From NCBI GenBank assembly GCA_023132505.1, contig JAGLYE010000122.1, forward strand, positions 1 to 5,626: a stretch of DNA of 5,626 nt, given 5' to 3'. Position 1 is the stretch's first letter; every line of letters begins with the position of its first letter. This DNA comes from Bacteroidales bacterium (GTDB lineage: Bacteria; Bacteroidota; Bacteroidia; Bacteroidales; B18-G4). A program made the translations under genes and the position numbers. This document shows positions 1 through 5,442 of this stretch, one piece after another. A model generated the notes under the pieces. That model searched no databases. It had not been told where the DNA came from and saw only the letters and a list, made by a program, of their open reading frames with translations.

Positions 1-475
1 AAGCTTTCTCATATCCGCAACGCGGACAGGTGCCTGTAATGTACCGATCGGCAAGGAATTGTTTATTATCTTCGTCATAAAACTGCATGGCGGTTTTTTC
101 TATAAACTCACCCCTATTGTGCAGTGTGGTGAAGAATTCCGATGCAGTTTCGTGATGGATGGGAGCGGAAGTCCTGGAATAAACATCAAAAGAGATCCCG
201 AAATCAGCAAATGACTTTTTTATGATCTCATGGTATTTATCGACGATCTCCTGCGGACTTATACCCAGTTGCTGTGCCTTAATGGTGATAGGTACCCCAT
301 GCTCATCGGAACCACCGATAAACAGGACATCTGTTCCCTTCGACCTGAGGTATCGTACATAGATGTCAGCCGGGATATATACTCCGGCCAGGTGGCCGAT
401 ATGGATGGGGCCATTGGCATAGGGCAGCGCCGATGTGACCGTGTATCTTTTGAAATTTTTCTTTTTATTTTCCAT
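1..475 (-). CDS. metG: Methionyl-tRNA synthetase, N-terminal part (runs off the left edge)
   Basis: Class I aminoacyl-tRNA synthetase that charges tRNA-Met in the cytoplasm. I translated the minus strand from the ATG at 475-473: 158 residues are visible, and the frame is still open at base 1. Visible marks are the start of the catalytic fold ([20 protein letters not shown], residues 12-31), the HIGH signature H25-I26-G27-H28, a [10 protein letters not shown] segment near residues 54-63 typical of MetRS, and at the edge C150-P-R-C153, the first pair of the zinc knuckle in the connective peptide. The KMSKS loop, anticodon-binding domain and any C-terminal tRNA-binding domain lie outside the window. 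Full-length relatives are about 550-700 residues, so roughly a quarter is present. The start is well supported because the conserved core begins about 10 residues later and a TATCTTTGC promoter box lies just upstream. It is divergent from ldcA with 102 nt between starts. Confidence 0.97.
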   Translation of the reverse strand, partial: MENKKKNFKRYTVTSALPYANGPIHIGHLAGVYIPADIYVRYLRSKGTDVLFIGGSDEHGVPITIKAQQLGISPQEIVDKYHEIIKKSFADFGISFDVYSRTSAPIHHETASEFFTTLHNRGEFIEKTAMQFYDEDNKQFLADRYITGTCPRCGYEKA

Positions 476-494
476 TTTCCCTGCTGAATTAACC

Positions 495-503
495 GCAAAG
501 ATA
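495..503 (-). promoter_or_regulatory. Candidate Bacteroidota -7 promoter box for metG
   Basis: Read on the minus strand this is TATCTTTGC, a perfect match to TAnnTTTG. It ends 19 nt before the metG ATG, implying a leader of only about a dozen bases. I could not find a convincing -33 TTG at the usual 19-21 nt distance, so support rests on the -7 box and its position. The same nine bases occur before the pseudouridine synthase gene at 1886-1894. Confidence 0.5.
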
Positions 504-511
504 TAAATTTG
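504..511 (+). promoter_or_regulatory. Candidate -7 promoter box for ldcA-yraN
   Basis: TAAATTTG matches TAnnTTTG on the plus strand and directly abuts the oppositely oriented metG box. Only a one-mismatch CTG (481-483) stands 20 nt upstream in place of a -33 TTG. It would give a leader of about 60 nt. A second, poorer candidate is TCAATTTG at 560-567, too close to the ATG at 578 for a normal leader. Confidence 0.3.
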
Positions 512-577
512 TTTCATCCGCCTTTGCTAAAGCTTCGGCGTACAAGTTCGTTTTGTCCTTCAATTTGACCTGAAATT

Positions 578-1495
578 ATGCATACAAAACCCATTCGCCC
601 CCCAGACCTAAAGCCCGGAGACAAGATTGGAATTGTTGCCCCCGCCAGAAAAGTTAGCCGGGAGGAAATGGCCCCTGCCATTGCCATCTTAGGGCAATGG
701 GGTTATGAGACTGTCGAAGGACAACATCTATATGGGGATTACTATCAATTCTCAGGTAACGATGAAGAACGGGCAACTGACTTTCAGGCCATGCTGGATG
801 ATGACTCCGTCAAAGCGATTTTTTGTGCACGTGGTGGCTACGGATCGGTGAGGATCATTGACCGGCTTGACTTTACACGCTTTCAGGAGAAGCCCAAATG
901 GATAGTAGGATACAGCGACATTACCGTTTTCCATTCTCATATATACAGGCACTTTGGCATACAGACCCTGCATGCTGCCATGCCCATTAATTTCCCTCAT
1001 GAGCTTGATATGAATATTAGCCTTCAAAGCCTGAAAGATGTGCTTGAAGGTGGATTTCCGGAATATCACTTTTCATCCCACCCTTTCAATAGAAGCGGGA
1101 AAGCAACCGGAATTCTTTGTGGGGGTAATCTTTCCCTGCTCTACAGCCTTTCCGGCACCATTTCCGACATCAATACAGAAGGGAAAGTGCTTTTTATTGA
1201 GGACCTCGACGAATACTTGTATCATATCGACCGCATGATGATGAACCTGAAACGTTCTGGCAGACTGGAAAGCCTTGCCGGACTTGTAGTTGGGGGGATG
1301 AACGATATGAACGACAATGCTGTTCCTTTTGGCAAAACGGTCTATGAGATCATCGTTGAAGCAGTATCCGATTATCATTTTCCTGTAATTTTTAACTTTA
1401 AAAGTGGGCACATTTCCGAAAATTTGGGACTAATCATTGGAGGGCATGTTCATCTGGTAGCAGCTGAGCAATGTTCCCTCGTATTTAATGATTAA
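578..1495 (+). CDS. ldcA: LD-carboxypeptidase (muramoyltetrapeptide carboxypeptidase, peptidase family S66)
   Basis: Cytoplasmic serine peptidase that removes the terminal D-Ala from recycled muropeptide tetrapeptides (L-Lys/mDAP-D-Ala bond), so that turnover products can re-enter peptidoglycan synthesis. The 305-residue length is normal for S66. The N-terminal half shows the family start (LKPGDKIGIVAPA, 11-23) and a CARGGYGSVR motif (83-92). It also carries the nucleophile motif GYSDIT (111-116), with Ser113 as catalytic serine. The C-terminal half supplies Glu208 in LFIEDLDEY and His278 in KSGH, completing the family's Ser-Glu-His triad. There is no signal peptide, as expected for a cytoplasmic recycling enzyme. 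The ATG at 578 is right because the family's first strand begins about 15 residues later. yraN follows 11 nt downstream on the same strand, suggesting co-transcription. I infer nothing unusual about function. Confidence 0.95.
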   Translation: MHTKPIRPPDLKPGDKIGIVAPARKVSREEMAPAIAILGQWGYETVEGQHLYGDYYQFSGNDEERATDFQAMLDDDSVKAIFCARGGYGSVRIIDRLDFTRFQEKPKWIVGYSDITVFHSHIYRHFGIQTLHAAMPINFPHELDMNISLQSLKDVLEGGFPEYHFSSHPFNRSGKATGILCGGNLSLLYSLSGTISDINTEGKVLFIEDLDEYLYHIDRMMMNLKRSGRLESLAGLVVGGMNDMNDNAVPFGKTVYEIIVEAVSDYHFPVIFNFKSGHISENLGLIIGGHVHLVAAEQCSLVFND

Positions 1496-1506
1496 TACCA
1501 GAAACT

Positions 1507-1869
1507 ATGGCTGAACATAATGAACTAGGTGAGAGAGGGGAAAAACACGCCTGCGAATACCTGATCAAAAAAGGCTTTTCCATACGTGAAAAAAACTGGC
1601 GGCATAACAAAGATGAAGTGGACCTGATCGCCTTGCACAATGAATATCTTGTAATCATAGAAGTAAAAACCAGGAGCAATCTGTACTTCGGGGAACCTCA
1701 AATATTCGTCAATAAGAAGAAGCAGGCATTCATGATCCGTGCAGCCAATGCCTATATCCTGAAAAACGACATACACCTTGAAACACGGTTTGATATTATT
1801 TCGGTGATACTGTCAGGTGACAGATTAAGCATAAAGCATATTGAGGATGCGTTTTATCCGACGCTGTAG
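1507..1869 (+). CDS. yraN: YraN/UPF0102 family protein, PD-(D/E)XK nuclease-like fold
   Basis: Small conserved bacterial protein of 120 residues, the usual length of UPF0102. Its cellular role is not firmly established. The fold is related to Holliday-junction resolvases and restriction endonucleases. Family signatures are in order: LGERGEKHACEYLIKKGF (7-24), then KNWRHNKDEVDLIA (29-42), then IIEVKTR (50-56). The putative metal-binding/catalytic set is Glu37 and Asp39 in DEVDL, then Glu52 and Lys54 in EVK, all present, so the protein looks intact. The ATG at 1507 lies seven codons before the first conserved block. It sits 11 nt after the ldcA stop and probably shares its transcript. A short inverted repeat overlaps its stop codon, but no T-tract follows. 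Family assignment is firm; enzymatic activity is inferred from the fold only. Confidence 0.93.
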   Translation: MAEHNELGERGEKHACEYLIKKGFSIREKNWRHNKDEVDLIALHNEYLVIIEVKTRSNLYFGEPQIFVNKKKQAFMIRAANAYILKNDIHLETRFDIISVILSGDRLSIKHIEDAFYPTL

Positions 1870-1894
1870 CGTCAGCAATAAGCCTTATCTTTGC
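1864..1894 (+). promoter_or_regulatory. Candidate promoter of the pseudouridine synthase gene
   Basis: TATCTTTG at 1886-1893 (followed by C) matches the Bacteroidota -7 box exactly. Nineteen nt upstream is CTG (1864-1866), one mismatch from the -33 TTG. The -7 box ends 18 nt before the ATG at 1912, a spacing almost identical to that of metG. It overlaps an in-frame TTG at 1891, which argues that the TTG is not the translation start. Confidence 0.55.
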
Positions 1895-1911
1895 AACCCA
1901 TTCAACTAACC

Positions 1912-2799
1912 ATGGACAAACAAAAACAAGGTGGCGGTGAAAAACGCAAGCGTCACGGCGATTATTCAAGCTTTTATAAAAAACCCAAAAGAGGCGGGAA
2001 AAAGAAAATTTCCGGTACCAGGATAAAACCTGCCGGAAAAGATGACACAGTCAGAGAAAGTGGCTATAGACGTAAAGATGAAGGCCTGATCCGCCTGAAC
2101 AAGTATCTTGCTGATGCAGGAATTTGCTCCCGCCGTGAGGCAGACAAGCTTATTGAGGCCGGTACAGTTAAAGTAAACGGGAAGATTGTTACAGAACTGG
2201 GCACAAAAGTATCTTCCACCGATAAAGTAGTTTACGGAGGTCAGGCCCTGAGGCGTGAAAAGCTGCGCTACCTTGTACTGAATAAACCCAAGGATTTCAT
2301 TACCACTACCGACGACCCGTATGAACGGAAGACTGTAATGGGCCTGGTTGATAAAGCCTGTCCTGAAAGGATCTATCCGGTTGGTCGCCTCGACAGAGGT
2401 ACCACCGGCGTATTGCTTTTCACCAATGACGGAGATATTGCAAAGAAGCTAACCCACCCCAAACACGGCATCCGGAAGATATATCATGTGGTCCTGAACA
2501 AGCAACTGACAAAAGCCGATTTTGAAAAGATCAGTGCAGGAATAGAACTCGATGACGGGCATATAAGAGTTGATAAGCTCTCCTGGATCGAAGACGGCGT
2601 GAACAAAAAAGAAGTTGGTCTTGAATTGCATTCGGGACGGAACCGCATTGTAAGACGCGTTTTCGAATCATTAGGTTATAAGGTTGTTCGCCTTGATCGT
2701 GTGGTGTTCGCCGGCATCACCAAAAAAGATACCCCCCGCGGCAAATGGCGCATGCTGAGCGAAGCAGAAGTGAATATGCTGAAGCGCTTGCCAAAGTAA
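1912..2799 (+). CDS. rluB: RluB-type 23S rRNA pseudouridine synthase with basic N-terminal tail
   Basis: Isomerises a uridine in large-subunit rRNA to pseudouridine during ribosome assembly (RsuA/RluB/RluE/RluF family). From the ATG at 1912 the protein is 295 residues. Residues 1-58 form a low-complexity tail in which about 20 positions are Lys or Arg. An S4 RNA-binding domain follows at about 59-110 (IRLNKYLADAGICSRREADK). Then comes the catalytic domain with GRLDRGTTGVLLFTNDG; the Asp in GRLD (residue 161) is the catalytic aspartate. The C-terminal block SGRNRIVRRVFESLGYKV is also typical. An in-frame TTG at 1891 would add seven residues but lies inside a TATCTTTGC promoter box, so I prefer the ATG. 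The basic tail is common in Bacteroidota members and probably binds rRNA. RluB is the closest fit; RluF/RluE-like specificity cannot be excluded. It is tail to tail with the next gene, 12 nt apart. Confidence 0.9.
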   Translation: MDKQKQGGGEKRKRHGDYSSFYKKPKRGGKKKISGTRIKPAGKDDTVRESGYRRKDEGLIRLNKYLADAGICSRREADKLIEAGTVKVNGKIVTELGTKVSSTDKVVYGGQALRREKLRYLVLNKPKDFITTTDDPYERKTVMGLVDKACPERIYPVGRLDRGTTGVLLFTNDGDIAKKLTHPKHGIRKIYHVVLNKQLTKADFEKISAGIELDDGHIRVDKLSWIEDGVNKKEVGLELHSGRNRIVRRVFESLGYKVVRLDRVVFAGITKKDTPRGKWRMLSEAEVNMLKRLPK

Positions 2800-2811
2800 T
2801 TCAAGAATACC

Positions 2812-3831
2812 TTATCGAATGGAATCTTTAAATTTTTCAACGGTCTGTTGCAGCTTGTTGAAAAACCGGTTTCGCTCTTTTGCGCCTGTACTGCTGATCA
2901 AATGAGATTGTTTGATCAGTCCGCTGAAATAGTTCTCCAAATGCCCGGTAAATGTTGGATTGGTGGTTGTCAGGATACTTAATACATTAAATGTTAAATA
3001 AGCATATGAAACATCCGGGGTCTTCACCAGGATGCTGTTATCATTGAGCACAATCTCATTTTCATACATTTTAAAAGTACCTTCCACGCCTACCGGGTCC
3101 TGATCGTGTAAAAATTTAAATCCCAGTTCGGCCTGCTTTTGGATGTGCCTTAACCATTTCTCCAATTTATCGCAAAGGTTAAGTACCTCGTCCTTAGAAA
3201 CAAAATAACCCGCAATCCAGTAATATTCGATTTGTCGTAAGGTGATATTAAAAGTGTCTTCATTCCATATTTCCGTGGTTGGGATAGTATTGGAAGCAAT
3301 GAGCATCTTTTTCCCGGTTTCATAGATGTCTTCATCTGCCTCATCCAGTTTAAGTTTTTTACCCTCAAACTCCGGAAAACGCAAAAGAGTTTTCTGATAA
3401 AAGAACATCTTGAAAGCCCCGATCTCCGGAAAATGGAAATAATGGAAAAGCGGAGGGTCTTTGGCTGCATAGATGATCTCTTTCTCTTTAGCCTGATTAA
3501 TTCTGACCAGATCATTCAGGATGATCTCAAGCCATTGTTTTATCCTGACTTTTTCAGCTTCAACGGTATGGCAATTGAAAACGACATTATTGGTTTCGAC
3601 ATTCAGGAAAGTATCGATGGACAGACCAAATTTTTCATTTAAAAGAACCAGCTCATCCAGAGTCAGGGGTTTATCCCCACGTATTCTTCTGTAGGCACTA
3701 TCATAGCTGATCCCAAGTAATTCAGCTATTTCATGTACAAATGAATAGTTTTCGGGAAGCCGGTGTTTTATTGCCTGGAAAAGGGCTGTTTGTATTTCAT
3801 TGGCCTGTGCCACATTGTAAATATATGACAA
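2812..3831 (-). CDS. HTH (XRE/Cro-like) DNA-binding protein with long unknown C-terminal domain
   Basis: Probable transcriptional regulator; I do not recognise a named family. Residues about 31-52 form a helix-turn-helix (FVHEIAELLGISYDSAYRRI plus a short RGDKPLT linker). It is followed by LDELVLLNEKFGLSIDTFL, the layout of a Cro/C1-type domain. The remaining ~260 residues (about 80-339) are predominantly alpha-helical in appearance, rich in aromatic and charged residues, with no membrane segment or enzyme motif I can name. This part could be a ligand-sensing or dimerisation domain. The frame opens with TTG at 3831, immediately after an in-frame TGA (3834-3832). No ATG occurs before residue 142, so the start is either that TTG or the GTG at codon 7 (3813). 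The gene is divergent from the lipoprotein gene across a 222-nt region rich in dyads, where it may act on its own promoter. Its 3' end is 12 nt from rluB, leaving no room for separate terminators. Confidence 0.8.
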   Translation of the reverse strand: MSYIYNVAQANEIQTALFQAIKHRLPENYSFVHEIAELLGISYDSAYRRIRGDKPLTLDELVLLNEKFGLSIDTFLNVETNNVVFNCHTVEAEKVRIKQWLEIILNDLVRINQAKEKEIIYAAKDPPLFHYFHFPEIGAFKMFFYQKTLLRFPEFEGKKLKLDEADEDIYETGKKMLIASNTIPTTEIWNEDTFNITLRQIEYYWIAGYFVSKDEVLNLCDKLEKWLRHIQKQAELGFKFLHDQDPVGVEGTFKMYENEIVLNDNSILVKTPDVSYAYLTFNVLSILTTTNPTFTGHLENYFSGLIKQSHLISSTGAKERNRFFNKLQQTVEKFKDSIR

Positions 3832-3845
3832 TCAGAAGCAAAAAG

Positions 3846-3877
3846 CAATAATAAGGGGAATAGTACAGTATTTGCAA
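3846..3877 (-). promoter_or_regulatory. Weak candidate promoter of the HTH gene
   Basis: On the minus strand TATTATTG (3853-3846) is one mismatch from TAnnTTTG, and a TTG (3877-3875) lies 21 nt upstream. A start near 3840 would leave about 8 nt before the TTG codon or about 26 nt before the GTG codon 7. The putative -33 TTG falls in the centre of the 3867-3882 palindrome. An alternative one-mismatch box is TAATATTG at 3909-3902, with no -33 partner. Confidence 0.25.
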
Positions 3878-3882
3878 GTACT
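3867..3882. promoter_or_regulatory. Imperfect 16-bp palindrome, candidate operator
   Basis: AGTATTTGCAAGTACT pairs at seven of eight positions about its centre between 3874 and 3875. It overlaps a second inverted repeat, TAGTAC (3861-3866) with GTACTA (3878-3883). It lies about 35-50 nt upstream of the HTH gene start and covers that gene's putative -33 element, a position suited to repression or autoregulation. The binding protein is unknown. Confidence 0.3.
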
Positions 3883-3902
3883 ACCAAATATGTCTGTCAG
3901 GC

Positions 3903-3923
3903 AATATTACCGCAATAAGTAAT
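3903..3923. promoter_or_regulatory. Dyad motif AATATTAC-N4-ATAAGTAAT, copy 1
   Basis: The core is TATTAC (3905-3910), 8 nt, GTAATA (3919-3924), a perfect 6-bp inverted repeat. Seventeen of its 21 positions are identical, with the same internal spacing, to a copy at 5486-5506 upstream of the Crp/Fnr gene. The size and symmetry suit a dimeric HTH regulator of the Crp/Fnr type. Its target could be either divergent gene: the HTH gene, or the lipoprotein gene whose putative transcription start is about 115 nt away. Confidence 0.45.
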
Positions 3924-3981
3924 ACTAAACCGTTTGGCCAATACGAGATTTGTAAAAAATAATAAAATCTCTCAGTAAAGT

Positions 3982-3994
3982 ATTGATTATCAAT
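3982..3994. promoter_or_regulatory. Perfect 13-nt palindrome abutting the lipoprotein promoter
   Basis: ATTGAT-T-ATCAAT is a perfect inverted repeat with a one-base centre. Its right end overlaps the first T of the TTTTG -33 element (3994-3998). The half-sites equal those of the FNR consensus TTGAT-N4-ATCAA, but the spacer is one base instead of four, so binding by an FNR-type dimer is doubtful. Position suggests an operator. Confidence 0.35.
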
Positions 3995-3995
3995 T

Positions 3996-4025
3996 TTGTT
4001 TAGGTTCGGTTTGCAACTAATTTTG
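3996..4025 (+). promoter_or_regulatory. Promoter of the lipoprotein-like gene (TTG-N19-TAATTTTG)
   Basis: A -33 TTG (3996-3998) and a perfect TAnnTTTG -7 box (TAATTTTG, 4018-4025) are separated by exactly 19 nt, the best promoter match in the window. It predicts a start near 4031 and a leader of about 22 nt, A/T-rich and without a Shine-Dalgarno sequence. A weaker overlapping -7 candidate is TCGGTTTG (4006-4013). Confidence 0.65.
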
Positions 4026-4053
4026 GTACATATAAATTTAATATTACATCGCC

Positions 4054-4590
4054 ATGAAAACCAGGATCCTTCATAAACCGATAATCTTTACAGCGCTCAT
4101 TGTTTTGCTATGCTTATCATCATCATGCTCATTTTTCAGGGTAGTAACAGAAAGCCAATATACTTCCCAATCGATCAAACAATATGAAGATGAGGGAAAA
4201 TATCTTATCCTGCAACGGGGTGATGAGGCCTGGCATTTATATGATCTCCAAATTACTAATGACAGTATTTATGCCATGCTTGATCATCAAATAGGATATC
4301 ATTTGAACTATTTAAACCCAAAGGATAAGGGACTAAACCGCTTTAAGAAAAAATACGAGCCTGAGGTGATCAATGCTGTACACCTGTATACCTCAGATAC
4401 CAGTTTCAGTTCCTTCGATACAATCGTTTCGATTCCGGTATCTTCAATTGATACAATTAAATCCTATGCTTATGCCCGGGCGGCTTCCAGGGCATCAAAA
4501 ATTGTTCCGGCAGTGATCTTACCTGTTGCCGGGTTAATAATAATTGCAGGTGTGGCAATCAGTCAAATGAGTTTTAGCGGTATATATTAA
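4054..4590 (+). CDS. Small lipoprotein-like envelope protein of unknown function with C-terminal hydrophobic segment
   Basis: I do not recognise this 178-residue protein. It starts MKTRILHKP, followed by a hydrophobic stretch (about 10-21) and SSSC25, which fits a lipoprotein signal peptide with Cys25 lipidated. The -3 residue is Ser rather than the usual Leu, so cleavage is probable but not certain. A polar central region follows (about 30-140), including YLILQRGDEAWHLYD (50-64) and a Ser/Asp-rich segment repeating the elements FDTIVSIPV and SIDTIKSY. Residues about 149-170 (KIVPAVILPVAGLIIIAGVA) form a strongly hydrophobic, Gly-containing helix long enough to span a membrane, eight residues before the end. 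A lipid anchor plus a C-terminal membrane helix is an unusual topology. The gene has its own well-matched promoter and is divergent from the HTH gene, which may regulate it. It converges on the Crp/Fnr gene. An envelope role is inferred from sorting signals only. Confidence 0.75.
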   Translation: MKTRILHKPIIFTALIVLLCLSSSCSFFRVVTESQYTSQSIKQYEDEGKYLILQRGDEAWHLYDLQITNDSIYAMLDHQIGYHLNYLNPKDKGLNRFKKKYEPEVINAVHLYTSDTSFSSFDTIVSIPVSSIDTIKSYAYARAASRASKIVPAVILPVAGLIIIAGVAISQMSFSGIY

Positions 4591-4602
4591 TCTATAACAT
4601 TT

Positions 4603-4704
4603 CTTTTCTTTATTGAATACGTCCTCCCAGGCCAAAGCAGGTAGAATCGCTCACTACCTGCCGGCAGGGGGGTAATTCCCAGAATAGCGGATTATAAAGA
4701 AAAG
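4603..4704. repeat. 102-bp structure bounded by perfect 11-bp inverted repeats
   Basis: CTTTTCTTTAT (4603-4613) and ATAAAGAAAAG (4694-4704) are exact reverse complements. They enclose two G/C-rich dyads in the 127-nt gap between the convergent lipoprotein and Crp/Fnr genes. It may be a bidirectional terminator or a small MITE-like remnant. No target-site duplication is visible next to the arms, and the outer stem is A/T-rich, so neither reading is secure. Confidence 0.45.
4637..4668. terminator. Overlapping G/C-rich hairpins between convergent genes
   Basis: GCAGGTAG (4637-4644), a 9-nt loop and CTACCTGC (4654-4661) form a perfect 8-bp stem. CCTGCCGGCAGG (4657-4668) is a perfect 12-bp palindrome sharing the middle arm, so the two hairpins exclude each other. 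Placement between two converging stop codons suggests transcription termination in both directions. No plus-strand T-tract follows (a G-run does), and only TTT follows on the minus strand, so this is not a textbook intrinsic terminator. The CCTGCCGGCAGG core could also belong to a dispersed repeat. Confidence 0.35.
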
Positions 4705-4717
4705 GCACGAAAATAAA

Positions 4718-5416
4718 TCATCCTGCCTGACTGATCTTGCGAAGGAGGTCTTTGTTCAGAAGCCGAATACGCTTTCCTTCTACTTCAATAAGCTTATCTT
4801 TCGTGAAATCATGTATGATCTTGCTTACCGATTCCCTGCTGGTGCCAATGAATTCACCCAGTTCTGATCTTGTCAATGGAATATTAATTATATCCTCCCC
4901 GTAAATATACTCTGCAAAATATAGCAGGGCATCGGCTAGCTTTGCATTGAGCTGCTTCTGGATCTTATTCACAAAGAAATTATAATGATCAACGATATCG
5001 GAACTCAGTATGCGCATGACCTCCAGGGCAAACCTGCCATTATTCTCGATCAGGTGTTTATAACCTGAATAATTGATAAAACATACAGAGGTGTTATCCA
5101 GGGCAGTGATAGAGTAAGTATGTATTTTATTCGCAAAAACATCTGAAACACCGGCAAAAACAGGACCTTTATCAATTTTCAGAATCTCATCCCGCTGAAC
5201 AGGACCGACCTGGTGGATCTTAAAGATTCCTGATTTAATAAAAACAATATTTTGCGCAAATGCACCCTCCTTAATGATCTTCTCCCCTTTCTGAAAGTGA
5301 ATCTCAATGCTATTGCTGCAAAGGACCTCCATCTCTTCATCATTCAGATTGTAAACTGAGCTCGATTTTACCAGGCAGTCTTTACAAACATTTCCCGTTT
5401 TATTTATAGGTTCCAT
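4718..5416 (-). CDS. Crp/Fnr-family transcriptional regulator, FNR-like
   Basis: Cytoplasmic dimeric regulator of 232 residues, normal for the family. Residues about 22-125 form the cyclic-nucleotide-binding-type beta-barrel (FQKGEKIIKEGAFAQNIVFI at 41-60). About 126-160 is the dimerisation helix. About 170-225 is the winged HTH (LTRSELGEFIGTSRESVSKI, 181-200). In the recognition helix E195, S198 and K199 correspond to FNR E209, S212 and R213; CRP has Gly at the S198 position. The barrel segment GPVFAGVSDV...IHTYSITA lacks the Glu and Arg-Ser of cAMP-binding CRP, arguing against cAMP sensing. Cysteines are C11, C14, C33 and C112. C11-K-D-C14 resembles FNR C20-Q-D-C23, and C112 (ALDNTSVC) aligns with FNR C122, whereas the FNR C29 position appears to be serine. 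An O2 or redox role is therefore possible but unproven. Its upstream region carries a dyad also found near the lipoprotein gene. It has no obvious operon partner in the window. Confidence 0.92.
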   Translation of the reverse strand: MEPINKTGNVCKDCLVKSSSVYNLNDEEMEVLCSNSIEIHFQKGEKIIKEGAFAQNIVFIKSGIFKIHQVGPVQRDEILKIDKGPVFAGVSDVFANKIHTYSITALDNTSVCFINYSGYKHLIENNGRFALEVMRILSSDIVDHYNFFVNKIQKQLNAKLADALLYFAEYIYGEDIINIPLTRSELGEFIGTSRESVSKIIHDFTKDKLIEVEGKRIRLLNKDLLRKISQAG

Positions 5417-5442
5417 TGCAAGGTTTATGTGAAAATATATTG

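Noticed and set aside
230..498. Open frames on both strands over the left edge (230-487 plus, 259-498 minus)
   Set aside because: They are shadows of metG, whose reading frame shows unmistakable MetRS motifs across the whole stretch.
560..567. TCAATTTG as the ldcA -7 box
   Set aside because: One mismatch, no -33 at the right distance, and only 10 nt before the start codon.
752..1411. Antisense open frames inside ldcA (752-1069 and 1073-1411, minus)
   Set aside because: Their translations resemble no family I know, and the opposite frame is an intact enzyme with its full catalytic triad.
1861..1872. ACGC-TGTA-GCGT hairpin over the yraN stop codon as a terminator
   Set aside because: The stem is only 4-5 bp and no T-tract follows; it also overlaps the next gene's promoter region.
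1891..1911. TTG start giving a seven-residue longer pseudouridine synthase
   Set aside because: The TTG lies inside a TATCTTTGC promoter box and the ATG at 1912 is in frame with a normal short leader.
3150..3642. Alternative frames inside the HTH gene (3150-3515 minus, 3433-3642 plus)
   Set aside because: No recognisable motifs, and the 339-residue frame is continuous with a clear HTH.
3934..3941. TTGGCCAA palindrome in the HTH/lipoprotein intergenic region
   Set aside because: Eight bases with no repeat elsewhere in the window and no relation to a promoter element; easily chance.
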